DNA of 26,753 bases, taken from contig JAHFJU010000012.1 of the NCBI GenBank assembly GCA_023245725.1, positions 1 through 26,753 of the forward strand. The letters run 5' to 3'. The notes below the pieces were generated by a model. The model did no database searches and was not told the DNA's origin. It was given only the letters and a program-made list of their open reading frames with translations. Positions 16,520 to 24,934 of this stretch are shown here, piece by piece; within the stretch, counting starts at the first letter, position 1; each line of letters opens with the position of its first letter. The translations under genes and the position numbers were made by a program. This DNA comes from Candidatus Peregrinibacteria bacterium. Lineage in GTDB: Bacteria; Patescibacteriota; Gracilibacteria; UBA1369; UM-FILTER-53-11.

Positions 16520-17953
16520 ATGCGATACCACTACATAGCCCTGAGTCAAGACTCTCGCGAGTTAAGCGGGATTATTGAGGCTACTACAGAATCAGAAGCA
16601 AGAACAAAACTGAACGAACTTGGAATGTCTGTAGTTACTCTTACAGAAGTAAAAGACGACGTAGCACTTGTGGCAAAAACTAACGACGATGCTGCGCAAA
16701 AAACAGCAATTCCACTTTTTGAATTTGAGGCATTTGACCAAAACAACAAAAAAGTAGTAGGCACGATTGCCGCTCAAGATGAATTGCGCGCATTCTCTCG
16801 ACTGCTCAATGAATACAAACTTTCAGTATATTACATAGTAAACAGTACACTGGATTCTAATAGCAAGAAAAAAGCCCGTGCAAACGGCACAGCTGATATT
16901 CAACAGAAATATGATTTAGAAAAAAATTCTAAACAGAACAACGATTCTAAACCAGCCAATAACAGTCTCTCACCAACGAAAGAAGAAAAGACAAACGAGT
17001 CAGATTCGGCTAGAACAAGCGAAGACGAGAAGCAAAAGGTTCAACTTTCATTAATTGTAAACGATACAATTGAAAGAATTAATTTGTTTTTAAAAACAAA
17101 TGGGCCGCTTATAAAACAAGAAGAGCGAGATATAATTACAGGATATATAAATCAACTGCTTAGAATAAAAGACTCATCAAATCTTGAACATATAAAAGCA
17201 ATATGCGAAAAAATGCTCGCACATATACAGAAACAAGAATTGTTCATAAACGAACGAGAAAAAATAAAAGAAAGCGCACAGCTAAAACTTGAAACAAGCA
17301 AACTGCTAGACGAATTAAATGCAGGAAATTTAAATAAGGCGATTTACATAAACGACATTGTTTCAAAATGGTCTCAAAATCCTTTTTTCAAATACTTGGC
17401 TCGGTTGATTCAAACTGTTTTTCCGCCACTTTCAGACGCAATGAGAGAAAAGAAAATTCAGATTAGCACCACTAACAGCCACATTAATACATATATAAAA
17501 ACCCTTATTTTTGGCTCATCGAAGGCTCTGCGAGCTGAGGCATGGGAATCTATAAAATCTCTATTAAAACAAAAAAAACGACTTAAATTAGAGCTAAAAT
17601 CATTAATATCTGAACAAATACGAGTTTTAGAAGCACACAACCAAGTTGACACAAATCAAGAAACAACGGCCTACGGCTCTTTAACTGGATTTTTGTTGGG
17701 CTTTTACCTTATTGCGTATTTTATTAGTTTCCCTTTTACTATAAAGAAAAATTCACTATCGCCAACACTCCCAGATAGTGTGTTCTTTTACGGGACAACA
17801 TATATTAAGGCACTTACGCTACTGCTTTTCGTATATTATTGCATGAAGGCTTTCTTTAGCCTAAACCCTCGCTATAATAGCGCAGTGGCGAAATCGATAT
17901 TCTCTTTATTGGCGGCCACTTGCTACCTGCTTATAGCCGTGAATCTCTTCTAA
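16520..17953 (+). CDS. Membrane protein with two PilC/GspF-like N-terminal modules
   Basis: A 477-residue protein of unknown function. Residues 2-44 (starting YHYIALSQDSRELSGIIEA) and 67-108 (starting FEFEAFDQNNKKVVGTIAA) are two copies of a short module resembling the extreme N-terminus of PilC/GspF platform proteins (aromatic-x-A, GxIxA, then an Ala/Leu helix ending in a V-rich strand). A charged Ser/Asn/Lys linker (about 110-175) and a long helical, probably coiled-coil region (about 175-380) follow. The last 95 residues hold three likely transmembrane helices (about 385-405, 425-443, 458-476). The repeated F domains of true PilC are missing. It sits 18 nt after pyrG and 4 nt before the Lgt-like gene. 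A role near a pilus or secretion assembly is inferred only from the modules. Confidence 0.7.
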   Translation: MRYHYIALSQDSRELSGIIEATTESEARTKLNELGMSVVTLTEVKDDVALVAKTNDDAAQKTAIPLFEFEAFDQNNKKVVGTIAAQDELRAFSRLLNEYKLSVYYIVNSTLDSNSKKKARANGTADIQQKYDLEKNSKQNNDSKPANNSLSPTKEEKTNESDSARTSEDEKQKVQLSLIVNDTIERINLFLKTNGPLIKQEERDIITGYINQLLRIKDSSNLEHIKAICEKMLAHIQKQELFINEREKIKESAQLKLETSKLLDELNAGNLNKAIYINDIVSKWSQNPFFKYLARLIQTVFPPLSDAMREKKIQISTTNSHINTYIKTLIFGSSKALRAEAWESIKSLLKQKKRLKLELKSLISEQIRVLEAHNQVDTNQETTAYGSLTGFLLGFYLIAYFISFPFTIKKNSLSPTLPDSVFFYGTTYIKALTLLLFVYYCMKAFFSLNPRYNSAVAKSIFSLLAATCYLLIAVNLF

Positions 17954-17957
17954 ATAC

Positions 17958-18827
17958 ATGTACCCCATTCTGTTCGAATTTGGTTCAGTAACAATCTATT
18001 CACTTTGGTTTTTTGTCACAGTAGGTTTTGTAGTTGGATCAATTGTTTTTACAAATTTATGCAAACACAACCGAGTTGCAATTAATCTTTTTACAGAAAA
18101 TGCATTTAGTATTTTTTTAACAGGATTAATTTTCGGACGACTTACCTATATACTATTTCACTGGAGTTTTTTCTTTTTTTCTTATGGTATGCAAGAATGG
18201 TTAGGCCTGTTTGGTATTTGGGATAAAGGATTTTCATTTTGGGGAACACTCGCAGGCGTTTTATTTGCACTATACAGAAAGAGAAATAGCACTGAAGAGC
18301 CTATCATGGCGCTAATAGATCAACTTGTTCCAGCCGTACTGGTCGGAATGATGTTCGGAGAATTCGGCGCATTTCTAGACGGTTCACTTTATGGCTCTCC
18401 TACAACGTTACCGTGGGGTGTTGTTTTCAAAAGTGCATATGTGAAATACATTTCACCAATTCACCCAACCCAAATTTACGCACTGATTTACACTACATTA
18501 ACTATGATTTTAATGCTGCATCTGCTTAAAAAAAGTCGCAGCGCGACTGTTCATGGAATTGTAACTGAAATTTGCATAACGATAATGAGCGCATTCTTCT
18601 TCATAGAAGAATTTTTTAGAGGAGACGAAGTATTTACCGTCTTTGGAATAAGAATTGGAATTTACACCAGTGCGGTTATTTTTATTTGTGGAACATTAAT
18701 GCTTAGAAAAAGGATAGTAAATCCTGATTTAAAAGACCCAGACGGCATTTTACGCTGGCTCACTTCGGTTCGACGAAAATTGATGGCGAAGTTACACTCG
18801 AAGTCAGAGAATTTGCCGGTTCAATAA
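17958..18827 (+). CDS. Lgt-family membrane protein with degenerate active site
   Basis: 289 residues, about seven predicted membrane helices, with the overall architecture of prolipoprotein diacylglyceryl transferase (lipid transfer to the lipobox cysteine of preprolipoproteins). The recognisable frame includes GFSFWGTLAG (91-100), LYGSPTTLPWGV (144-155), IHPTQIYA (168-175) and FFIEEFFRGDE. However, the family signature G-R-x-[GA]-N-F-x-N-x-E-x2-G appears at 134-146 as GEFGAFLDGSLYG, so Arg, both Asn and Glu are replaced by Glu, Ala, Asp and Ser. The usual His of the SFHGG motif is Trp95. Either it is an inactive or repurposed relative or it uses another chemistry. The last 68 nt overlap the opposite-strand gene at 18760. 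It starts 4 nt after the preceding stop, so it is probably co-transcribed. Confidence 0.8.
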   Translation: MYPILFEFGSVTIYSLWFFVTVGFVVGSIVFTNLCKHNRVAINLFTENAFSIFLTGLIFGRLTYILFHWSFFFFSYGMQEWLGLFGIWDKGFSFWGTLAGVLFALYRKRNSTEEPIMALIDQLVPAVLVGMMFGEFGAFLDGSLYGSPTTLPWGVVFKSAYVKYISPIHPTQIYALIYTTLTMILMLHLLKKSRSATVHGIVTEICITIMSAFFFIEEFFRGDEVFTVFGIRIGIYTSAVIFICGTLMLRKRIVNPDLKDPDGILRWLTSVRRKLMAKLHSKSENLPVQ

Positions 18828-20115
18828 TTGTATTAATTATACCGCTTAGTCCGGTTCTAGCTTTATTTAACGGATCGAAGTTGAATGAAAGCTGTTTATT
18901 TTGAAATGATGATAGCCATGTAAATCCATCTTTTTTATTTACCAAAAAAGGAGCATCTAGCGTTTTTAAAACAATACAAGATTCTCCCCACTGATCACAT
19001 GCCGACAAACTGTTTGTCGCATTTATAATCAGCAACCAGAATGTATCACCAATTCGCCTAACTAAAGAGGCATGATCAAAAACTGGCGCGGCTACATAAT
19101 GTTTATATGTCTTCTTTTTCAAATCCATCAAAACCAATTCACCATCTTGAATAAACTGAAAACTATCATCTTTATCGATGAGGGAAGAATTACCAAAATC
19201 GCTAAAAAGCATATCGCCATTAAGATCGGTCAATACAATCGAAGACAAAATTTTCGTATTTTTGTTATTTGATTTTTCTTCTGCAAGAAGCGTAAATAGT
19301 AAATTTGATTTTCCAATTTGAACGTCTGAGATTTTTTCTAACTCATACGGTGCCGCAATTTTAACAGTATTTTCAAAAGCAATATCTCCTAGTTCGCTTT
19401 TATATAATTGTTCAAGAGCACCATTATTATTGATAGAGAAAAGAGAATCATTAAATTCATATATATCACGAACAACCGATTTTTTAGTTGGAATGTTCTT
19501 TTCATCTATACTCCATAGAACAGAATCTTCACCTAATAAAAAAAGCTGATTGTTAACATATGCAAGCCTATTAATTTTCTTACTATTAAAAGGAGATTTT
19601 AATATAAAAGTGGCTTTTTCGTCATCCTCTCCCCTTTTAAACACGTGAACTGTAAATGTTTTTTTCTCTGTATCTACACCAAAAATATGAGATTCAGTAT
19701 TAAACACTAAATTGAAATCTTTTTTTGAAGTATCTCCTTTTCTTAAAATTTCGGTCGATGTTTCTAAATTTTTATTTGGAATCAACCAAGGACGACCTAA
19801 ACGAACAAGCTCATCATCGCCAATATAAACTTCTTTTTGCCAAGGAAAAAATCCTTCTTGAGAAAGACCCAATATGTACGACCCCGGAATAAGACGAAAC
19901 TCATTCTGAGATGGAACTTGAGGTTTAGAGTCTAGTGTCTGCGAGAAATCAGATACATCACCATCTAAAAGAATCACACTCTTTTTCACTATTTGCTTTG
20001 AGGAGGAATCAAATTGATAACCATAAACAAAAAACAAAACAAGTGTTAGCGTTATTAAAAAAACAACAACAGTTCCAACTCTCAAAAACTTTGCTTGAGA
20101 TTCACCTTCAATCAT
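18760..20115 (-). CDS. Membrane-anchored PEGA-like domain protein
   Basis: A 451-residue protein. A short cytoplasmic N-terminus precedes one transmembrane helix (about 13-32). A PEGA-like beta module (about 45-112) follows, with the typical order VILLDG, then RLIPGSYILGLSQEGFFPW and a KEVYIGDDE strand. The remaining 330 residues are beta-rich and hold repeated strand patterns (for example LFLLGEDSVLWSIDEKN, LVLMDLKKKTYKHYVAAP), compatible with a propeller-like extracytoplasmic domain. PEGA modules usually occur in surface or cell-wall proteins; the function here is unknown. The ATG at 20115 lies 12 nt after the greA stop, so it is probably the last gene of the dnaG-rpoD-greA run. Its 3' end overlaps the convergent Lgt-like gene by 68 nt. 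Confidence 0.75.
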   Translation of the reverse strand: MIEGESQAKFLRVGTVVVFLITLTLVLFFVYGYQFDSSSKQIVKKSVILLDGDVSDFSQTLDSKPQVPSQNEFRLIPGSYILGLSQEGFFPWQKEVYIGDDELVRLGRPWLIPNKNLETSTEILRKGDTSKKDFNLVFNTESHIFGVDTEKKTFTVHVFKRGEDDEKATFILKSPFNSKKINRLAYVNNQLFLLGEDSVLWSIDEKNIPTKKSVVRDIYEFNDSLFSINNNGALEQLYKSELGDIAFENTVKIAAPYELEKISDVQIGKSNLLFTLLAEEKSNNKNTKILSSIVLTDLNGDMLFSDFGNSSLIDKDDSFQFIQDGELVLMDLKKKTYKHYVAAPVFDHASLVRRIGDTFWLLIINATNSLSACDQWGESCIVLKTLDAPFLVNKKDGFTWLSSFQNKQLSFNFDPLNKARTGLSGIINTIIEPANSLTSSVTSPSIFVEPK

Positions 20116-20127
20116 ACAAATTCAAGA

Positions 20128-20631
20128 TTATTTAATCTTAACAATCTTGTATTCAATCATGCCTGCTGGTGCGACAACTTTCACAACCTCACCTGCTTTT
20201 CTGTCGAGAAGTGCCTTACCAACGGGAGAAACGTTAGATACTTTGTGCTTTATAGGATCTGCTTCTGTAGAACCAACAATAGTGTATTCTTCTTCGTCTG
20301 ATTTTTTATCAGAAACGTTTTGAATAACTACTGTAGAACCAAGCTGTACTGTTGCAGCTTTATGGCTTGAGCTATCAATAATTTTTGCGTACTTAATTTT
20401 TTCTTCGACTTCAATAATACGTCCTTCAACAAAGGCCTGCTCATTTTTTGCTTCTTCGTACTCAGCATTCTCTGAAAGATCTCCATAGCTAATAGCTTCT
20501 TTCAAACGTTCGGCAACCTCGACACGTTTTACATCTTTCAAGTTCTGAAGTTCTTCTTTCAACTTTTCTAAACCTTCTTTAGTAACAAGAATGAATTTAT
20601 CGTCTGATATTTGTGCGTGTGGATCCATCAT
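20128..20631 (-). CDS. greA: Transcription elongation factor GreA
   Basis: 167 residues. GreA stimulates RNA polymerase to cleave backtracked transcripts through its secondary channel. An N-terminal antiparallel coiled coil (about 15-85) carries the tip motif YGDLSENAEYEEAK with the acidic Asp and Glu that act at the active site. The C-terminal FKBP-like domain contains VQLGSTVVI, YTIVGSTEAD and NVSPVGKALLDRKAGEVV. The first ATG of a tandem pair (20631) is used; either could serve. A TATAAT (20657-20652, inside the rpoD stop region) lies 20 nt upstream and may give an extra promoter. rpoD ends 21 nt upstream. Confidence 0.95.
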   Translation of the reverse strand: MMDPHAQISDDKFILVTKEGLEKLKEELQNLKDVKRVEVAERLKEAISYGDLSENAEYEEAKNEQAFVEGRIIEVEEKIKYAKIIDSSSHKAATVQLGSTVVIQNVSDKKSDEEEYTIVGSTEADPIKHKVSNVSPVGKALLDRKAGEVVKVVAPAGMIEYKIVKIK

Positions 20632-20652
20632 AAGTAGTAATGTTAATGGTTA

Positions 20653-21795
20653 TTATAAAGCAAGAGGTCGAATTTTAACGCTTTTTGGGTGCTCTTTCAA
20701 CTTCTGCAGAACTTTAGCTTCGATCTGACGAATACGCTCTCGTGTAACACGGAATTCTTGGCCAACTTCTTCAAGAGTATGACCTACTCCATCTTTCAAG
20801 CCAAAACGCATTTCAATAATTTTTTTCTCACGTGGAGAAAGATACTGAAGCATTTCGTGAATGTACTCTTTAATTAGTTGGCGATTAGTAGCTTCAGCAG
20901 GAGAAAGGGCTTCATCATCCTCAATAAAGTCTCCAAGTTTTGAATCTTCTTCAGTACCAACCGGTGCCTCAAGCGAAACGATATCCTGTGAAATTTTCAA
21001 AATATGACGAACCTTTTTTTCGTCCATATCCATTTCAGCTGCGAGCTCTTCTACAAGTGGCTCACGACCAAGTTCCTGAACTAAACGACGCTGTGCATGA
21101 GTGAGCTTGTTAATAGTCTCAACCATATGAACAGGAATACGAATTGTTCGGGCTTGATCTGCAATAGCTCTAGTAATAGCCTGACGGATCCACCATGTGG
21201 CATAAGTAGAAAATTTAAAACCACGATCTGGATCGAATTTTTCAACCGCCCTAAACAAACCAATGTTCCCTTCTTGAATTAAATCGAGAAATGAAAGACC
21301 TCGGCCAATATATTTTTTTGCAATAGAAACAACCAAACGAAGGTTTGCTTCAGCCAATTTTTGCTTAGCTGACTGGTCGTTTTTTCTAATTCTCTTAGCC
21401 AATTCAATTTCTTCTTTTGCATTAAGCAACTTTACTTTTCCAATTTCACACAAATACATACGAATAGAGTCATTCGCAATTTCAGATAGTTCAGCAGTCG
21501 CTTTTACAGGATCTTCTACAATCTCTTCTTCAACATCTTGATCACCACCTTCATCTTTCCAAATTAGGCTGTCTTTTACATCTAGAACCTCAATACCAAG
21601 CTCCATGAAAAGTGTATACAGCTCATCTAAAAGAACCACATTAGCTTCGAGATTTGGCACCGCTTTGAGCAACTCTTGCTGTGTTACGAATTTCTGTTCT
21701 CTACCCTTCTTAATTAGTTCTTGAACCGCCTTAGGAAAACGCGCGAGTTGTTCGTCACTTGGACCCGCGATAAATTTCTTAATTTTTTTTGCCAT
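20653..21795 (-). CDS. rpoD: Primary sigma factor (sigma70, RpoD)
   Basis: 380 residues, a short group 1 sigma factor like those of many small genomes. The N-terminal helical region (about 10-75) resembles sigma 1.1, followed by an acidic linker. Region 1.2 is DSIRMYLCEIGKVKLL, and region 2 contains LRLVVSIAKKYIGRGLSFLD, EGNIGLFRAVEKFDPDRGF and the 2.3/2.4 helix FSTYATWWIRQAITRAI. Region 3 contains IRIPVHMVETINK, and region 4.2 has the DNA-reading helix EFRVTRERIRQIEAK. The start ATG 21795 lies 6 nt after the dnaG stop, so dnaG and rpoD are co-transcribed as in the macromolecular-synthesis operon. The TATAAT and TTGNNN boxes seen before several genes here fit a standard sigma70. Confidence 0.97.
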   Translation of the reverse strand: MAKKIKKFIAGPSDEQLARFPKAVQELIKKGREQKFVTQQELLKAVPNLEANVVLLDELYTLFMELGIEVLDVKDSLIWKDEGGDQDVEEEIVEDPVKATAELSEIANDSIRMYLCEIGKVKLLNAKEEIELAKRIRKNDQSAKQKLAEANLRLVVSIAKKYIGRGLSFLDLIQEGNIGLFRAVEKFDPDRGFKFSTYATWWIRQAITRAIADQARTIRIPVHMVETINKLTHAQRRLVQELGREPLVEELAAEMDMDEKKVRHILKISQDIVSLEAPVGTEEDSKLGDFIEDDEALSPAEATNRQLIKEYIHEMLQYLSPREKKIIEMRFGLKDGVGHTLEEVGQEFRVTRERIRQIEAKVLQKLKEHPKSVKIRPLAL

Positions 21796-21801
21796 AGAGT
21801 A

Positions 21802-23631
21802 TTACGTATGAATTGAAAGTCGGTGTTCGTATGAGAGAAGATGTTCGTACTCCGCAAGAATTTGCTCTTTTAGCTCTTTAGTAGGAGCTGTTCGCAAGTT
21901 GTTGAGGTATTGAGACTTCTGCTTTGTTACGTATGAACGTGCTAATTGGAGAGCAATCGCTACCACTTCTTGTGCGGCATCGTGCTCACTGAGCGTGCGC
22001 TCGGCATCGCTCTGCATTTGTTCAACATACAACATAAGCATCTGCACTCTTGACTTCATGGCTTCTGTAGCCTCATTTTGACCACCCGAGCATTGATTAT
22101 ACTGATCAAGAAGCCACCTGTAAACACTTTTCAGCTCTGGGTCAAGAAAAATTTCCGGCTGTACCATCTGATTGATAAGACTAATTGTAGACTGATATGT
22201 CAACAGAAGTCCTAGCAGATACTCGCTCTTTTGCAATTGCCGATCGTTATTCTTATCATTTTGGCTGTTTGTAGATGTTGCCGAATCATCTGACTTTGAA
22301 GCCATTTTAAATTGTGAAGATTTTTTTTGAGTTTTTTTGTATTGTTGCAATTCTCCGTAAAGTGCATCAACAGATACGCTCAATTTTATAGATGCCTGTT
22401 TAATCCACTCATCGACAAATAACGGGCTCTGAACTCGGGCAATAAATGCAACCAGCGCCTGTGCAGCAGTTACACGTTGATCAAGCCTTTCTGTACCATA
22501 TACAGAAGCAAAATAGTCAATCAAAAACTCAGACATTGGCTGTGGTTTTTTTGTAGCATCAATATATTTTTGAGGATTTTTAGCGCACATTTCATCGGGG
22601 TCTTTTGCTGTATCGTCCCAAACTGCAACTGAGATAGTAAAACCGAGAGGAAGAGCCAAATCGAAAGCGCGCAAAGTTGCCTGACGACCAGCGGAGTCGG
22701 CGTCGAAAGAAAAAGTAAGCAGATCGCTATGACGCTTAATAAGTTCAAGATGCTCATTAGTTAGAGCAGTTCCACTTGTAGCTACAACATTCTGAACACC
22801 AGACTGATACGCTGCAATCATATCCATGTATCCTTCTACAAAAACAACTGAACCAGCAGTTCGAATTGCATTTTTTGCCTCAAAAAATCCGTAGAGAATA
22901 TCGCTTTTATGATAAATAGGAGTTTCTGGAGAATTTAAATATTTAGGTTCGTCTTCTTTCGAGAGAGCTCGTCCACCAAAGGCGCATACCTTGCCGAGAG
23001 GCGTTGAAATAGGGAACATTAGGCGATTTCTAAACCTGTCAAAGTGCACAGAGTTATCGGTATTTCGAGATAGAACAAGGCCAGATTGTTCGCATTCGTC
23101 TTTTGAAAATCCTTCTTTAATAAGGAGTCGAAACATAGCATCGCTACTACCCTGCGCCGGAGCATAACCAAGATGAAAATTTTTAATTGTGTCATCGCTT
23201 ACGCCACGCGCACGAATGTATGACAACGCATGCGATCCCGGAGGGCTCCACAGTTGTTCTTCAAAAAAACTTTGTGCAATTTCGTGCATTTCAATAATTC
23301 GATCTTTTGCAGATTTTTGTACTCGGATTTTTTCGCGCTGTTCATGAGAAACAGTTGGCAATTCGACGCGGGCTTTCTCGGCCAACATTTTGAGGGCTTC
23401 AACAAAATCAATTCCTTCAATTTCTTGAATAAATTTAAAGTGATCTCCGCCCTTTCTGCAACCAAAACAATATGCAAGTTGTTTTTCGGTGCTTACATAA
23501 AAACTCGGGCTTCGTTCGCTATGGAATGGGCATAATCCTTTAAAATTTCGGCCAACCTTTTTTAGTTGCACATACTGTGAAACAAGGTCTTCGATCGGAA
23601 TACGATTTTTAATCTCGGCGACGTGATCCAT
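21802..23631 (-). CDS. dnaG: DNA primase
   Basis: A 609-residue primase that makes RNA primers at the replication fork. The CHC2 zinc finger has Cys34, His37 (CPFH), Cys55 and Cys58 (CFGC). The RNA polymerase/Toprim core contains FVEGYMDMI with Glu266 and FDADSAGRQ with Asp310 and Asp312. The C-terminal part, about 440 onward, has a Ser/Asn/Lys linker and a helical helicase-binding-like region. The frame is open 14 codons further upstream, but the ATG at 23631 is chosen: it gives MDHVAEIKNRIPIEDLV, the normal DnaG N-terminus, and lies 9 nt after a clear promoter. The gene precedes rpoD by 6 nt. Confidence 0.95.
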   Translation of the reverse strand: MDHVAEIKNRIPIEDLVSQYVQLKKVGRNFKGLCPFHSERSPSFYVSTEKQLAYCFGCRKGGDHFKFIQEIEGIDFVEALKMLAEKARVELPTVSHEQREKIRVQKSAKDRIIEMHEIAQSFFEEQLWSPPGSHALSYIRARGVSDDTIKNFHLGYAPAQGSSDAMFRLLIKEGFSKDECEQSGLVLSRNTDNSVHFDRFRNRLMFPISTPLGKVCAFGGRALSKEDEPKYLNSPETPIYHKSDILYGFFEAKNAIRTAGSVVFVEGYMDMIAAYQSGVQNVVATSGTALTNEHLELIKRHSDLLTFSFDADSAGRQATLRAFDLALPLGFTISVAVWDDTAKDPDEMCAKNPQKYIDATKKPQPMSEFLIDYFASVYGTERLDQRVTAAQALVAFIARVQSPLFVDEWIKQASIKLSVSVDALYGELQQYKKTQKKSSQFKMASKSDDSATSTNSQNDKNNDRQLQKSEYLLGLLLTYQSTISLINQMVQPEIFLDPELKSVYRWLLDQYNQCSGGQNEATEAMKSRVQMLMLYVEQMQSDAERTLSEHDAAQEVVAIALQLARSYVTKQKSQYLNNLRTAPTKELKEQILAEYEHLLSYEHRLSIHT

Positions 23632-23640
23632 AGTGTGGTA

Positions 23641-23669
23641 ATTATCAATTTTCAAGCACCAAAACCCAA
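23641..23669 (-). promoter_or_regulatory. dnaG promoter, near-leaderless
   Basis: On the minus strand: TTGGGT (23669-23664), a 17-nt spacer, GATAAT (23646-23641), then 9 nt to the ATG at 23631, giving a predicted leader of 1-3 nt. It lies in the 54-nt gap after the glycosyltransferase gene and would drive dnaG-rpoD and downstream genes. The longer upstream reading frame of dnaG would run through it, which argues for the ATG at 23631. Confidence 0.6.
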
Positions 23670-23685
23670 TCAATATTTCATTTTT

Positions 23686-24723
23686 TTATCGTTTCGTAAT
23701 CTTTCTTTGCACAAATCCCATAACAAGTGCGATACCGATGAATGCTGCCATTTTTGTGGTTGTAGAAGGCATAAACAGCGCTACAGCACCACACAGCATA
23801 CAGACGACATATATAAAAACAAGCGTTTTGCGTTCGCTAAAACCGGAATTTATTAGACGATGATGCAAGTGCGTATAATCACCTTTAAAAGGCGACTGTT
23901 TTTTTAATATGCGGCGACCTATTACAATAAATGCGTCAATGACTGGGAATCCCATTACAAGTAAAGCCGTGGCCATTTTTCCGCCTGCTAAAATAGAGAT
24001 TATGCCGATCATGAAGCCCAAAAACATACTACCCGTATCGCCCATTAAAAGTTTAGGTGGAGAGAAATCGAAAAACCAAAATACGAATGTTGCGCTTGCA
24101 AGGCCTGAAGAAAGCATAATTACAAGCGTTTGGTCTACAACATGAAACTGTTGTAGCGACAACAACATAAGTGTAAAAAACGTGATTGTTGAAACGCCTG
24201 AAGCAAGTCCTGGAACTCCATCGAGCCAGTTCATTACGTTCATAGAAAGTACCAGCCAGCCGACAACAAGTGCCGCAGAGACAAGCCAAATAGTCTGACC
24301 AAAAATTTCGATTGAGTAGTGATCGAGCAAAAAAGGCTCACCAAAAGGATTCGAAAGCTGTTGAATGTGAACACCTCCCCATACGACAAGTAAGGCTGCG
24401 ACTATCTGAAATGAAAGCCTTATAATTGGGCTTATGCGAAATCGATCATCGAGAAAACTAACTAACATAATCAGCGAGCCGGCAAGGAGTACCGAAAATA
24501 ATTTGAGGTCTATTGTGTGCCCCGCCTGTTGAACAAAAAAAGTAGTCAGCAAAAGAGTAACAGGCAGAAAAACCCAACCAACGCTGTATGGTATCGGCTT
24601 GCGAGAAATGCCGTACTCATGCGGTTTATCAACAAGACCGAGCTTTTGAAAAATATGTTTTAAACCCAAAATCAAGAGGAGCGAAAATAACGCGACAAAT
24701 AAGCAAATAGACCAAAGTGGCAT
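23686..24723 (-). CDS. Polyprenyl-phosphate sugar-1-phosphate transferase (WecA/MraY family)
   Basis: A 345-residue polytopic membrane enzyme (about ten helices) of the glycosyltransferase 4 / PNPT family, which loads a sugar-1-phosphate from a UDP-sugar onto undecaprenyl phosphate to start a cell-surface glycan. All family landmarks are present: Asp92-Asp93 in FLDDRF, NVMNWLDG (162-169), GDTGSMFLGF (229-238) with the catalytic-site aspartate, and HLHHRL (285-290). The HxHHRL box points to the WecA/TagO/WbpL side of the family, not MraY proper, so the acceptor product is probably for a polymer or O-glycan other than peptidoglycan. The exact sugar cannot be read. The ATG at 24723 follows a perfect TATAAT by 6 nt. 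Confidence 0.9.
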   Translation of the reverse strand: MPLWSICLFVALFSLLLILGLKHIFQKLGLVDKPHEYGISRKPIPYSVGWVFLPVTLLLTTFFVQQAGHTIDLKLFSVLLAGSLIMLVSFLDDRFRISPIIRLSFQIVAALLVVWGGVHIQQLSNPFGEPFLLDHYSIEIFGQTIWLVSAALVVGWLVLSMNVMNWLDGVPGLASGVSTITFFTLMLLSLQQFHVVDQTLVIMLSSGLASATFVFWFFDFSPPKLLMGDTGSMFLGFMIGIISILAGGKMATALLVMGFPVIDAFIVIGRRILKKQSPFKGDYTHLHHRLINSGFSERKTLVFIYVVCMLCGAVALFMPSTTTKMAAFIGIALVMGFVQRKITKR

Positions 24724-24729
24724 GTGGGA

Positions 24730-24735
24730 ATTATA
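24730..24735 (-). promoter_or_regulatory. -10 box of the glycosyltransferase gene, leaderless start
   Basis: A perfect TATAAT on the minus strand (24735-24730), 6 nt before the ATG at 24723. No good -35 is seen at 16-18 nt upstream. The geometry matches that before gpmI and pyrG. Confidence 0.55.
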
Positions 24736-24787
24736 GCATAATGGAAGAGGGAGTTTTTAGGGGGCTAATGGGCGATCAGTATCTATT

Positions 24788-24934
24788 TTAATCTTTTGGA
24801 ATACTATTCAAACTTTTAACAAACGCCTTTGTCATTGCGTCTATTTCAGCTAATTGTTCAGGAGTGTACACGAACATAGGCTTATTGCCCGATATACCCT
24901 TCGTATTGATCTTTGTTGATTGTTCCATTTTCAT
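24788..24934 (-). CDS. Possible 48-residue protein beside the CRISPR array
   Basis: A short open frame from ATG 24934 (second ATG at 24928) to TAA at 24788. It encodes a 48-residue polar peptide beginning MKMEQSTKINTKG, with PMFVYTPEQLAEIDAMTKAF in the middle and ending SLNSIPKD. It is likely helical in its second half. It has a plausible amino-acid composition and an in-frame stop only a few codons upstream, so it is not the broken end of a longer gene. It sits on the same strand as the array, just beyond its last repeat, so read-through from the array could transcribe it. No family is recognised; a chance ORF is a real possibility. Confidence 0.4.
   Translation of the reverse strand: MKMEQSTKINTKGISGNKPMFVYTPEQLAEIDAMTKAFVKSLNSIPKD

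Noticed and set aside
23632..23673. A longer DnaG start 14 codons upstream
   Set aside because: It would add a non-conserved peptide and run through the GATAAT promoter; the inner ATG gives the normal DnaG N-terminus.
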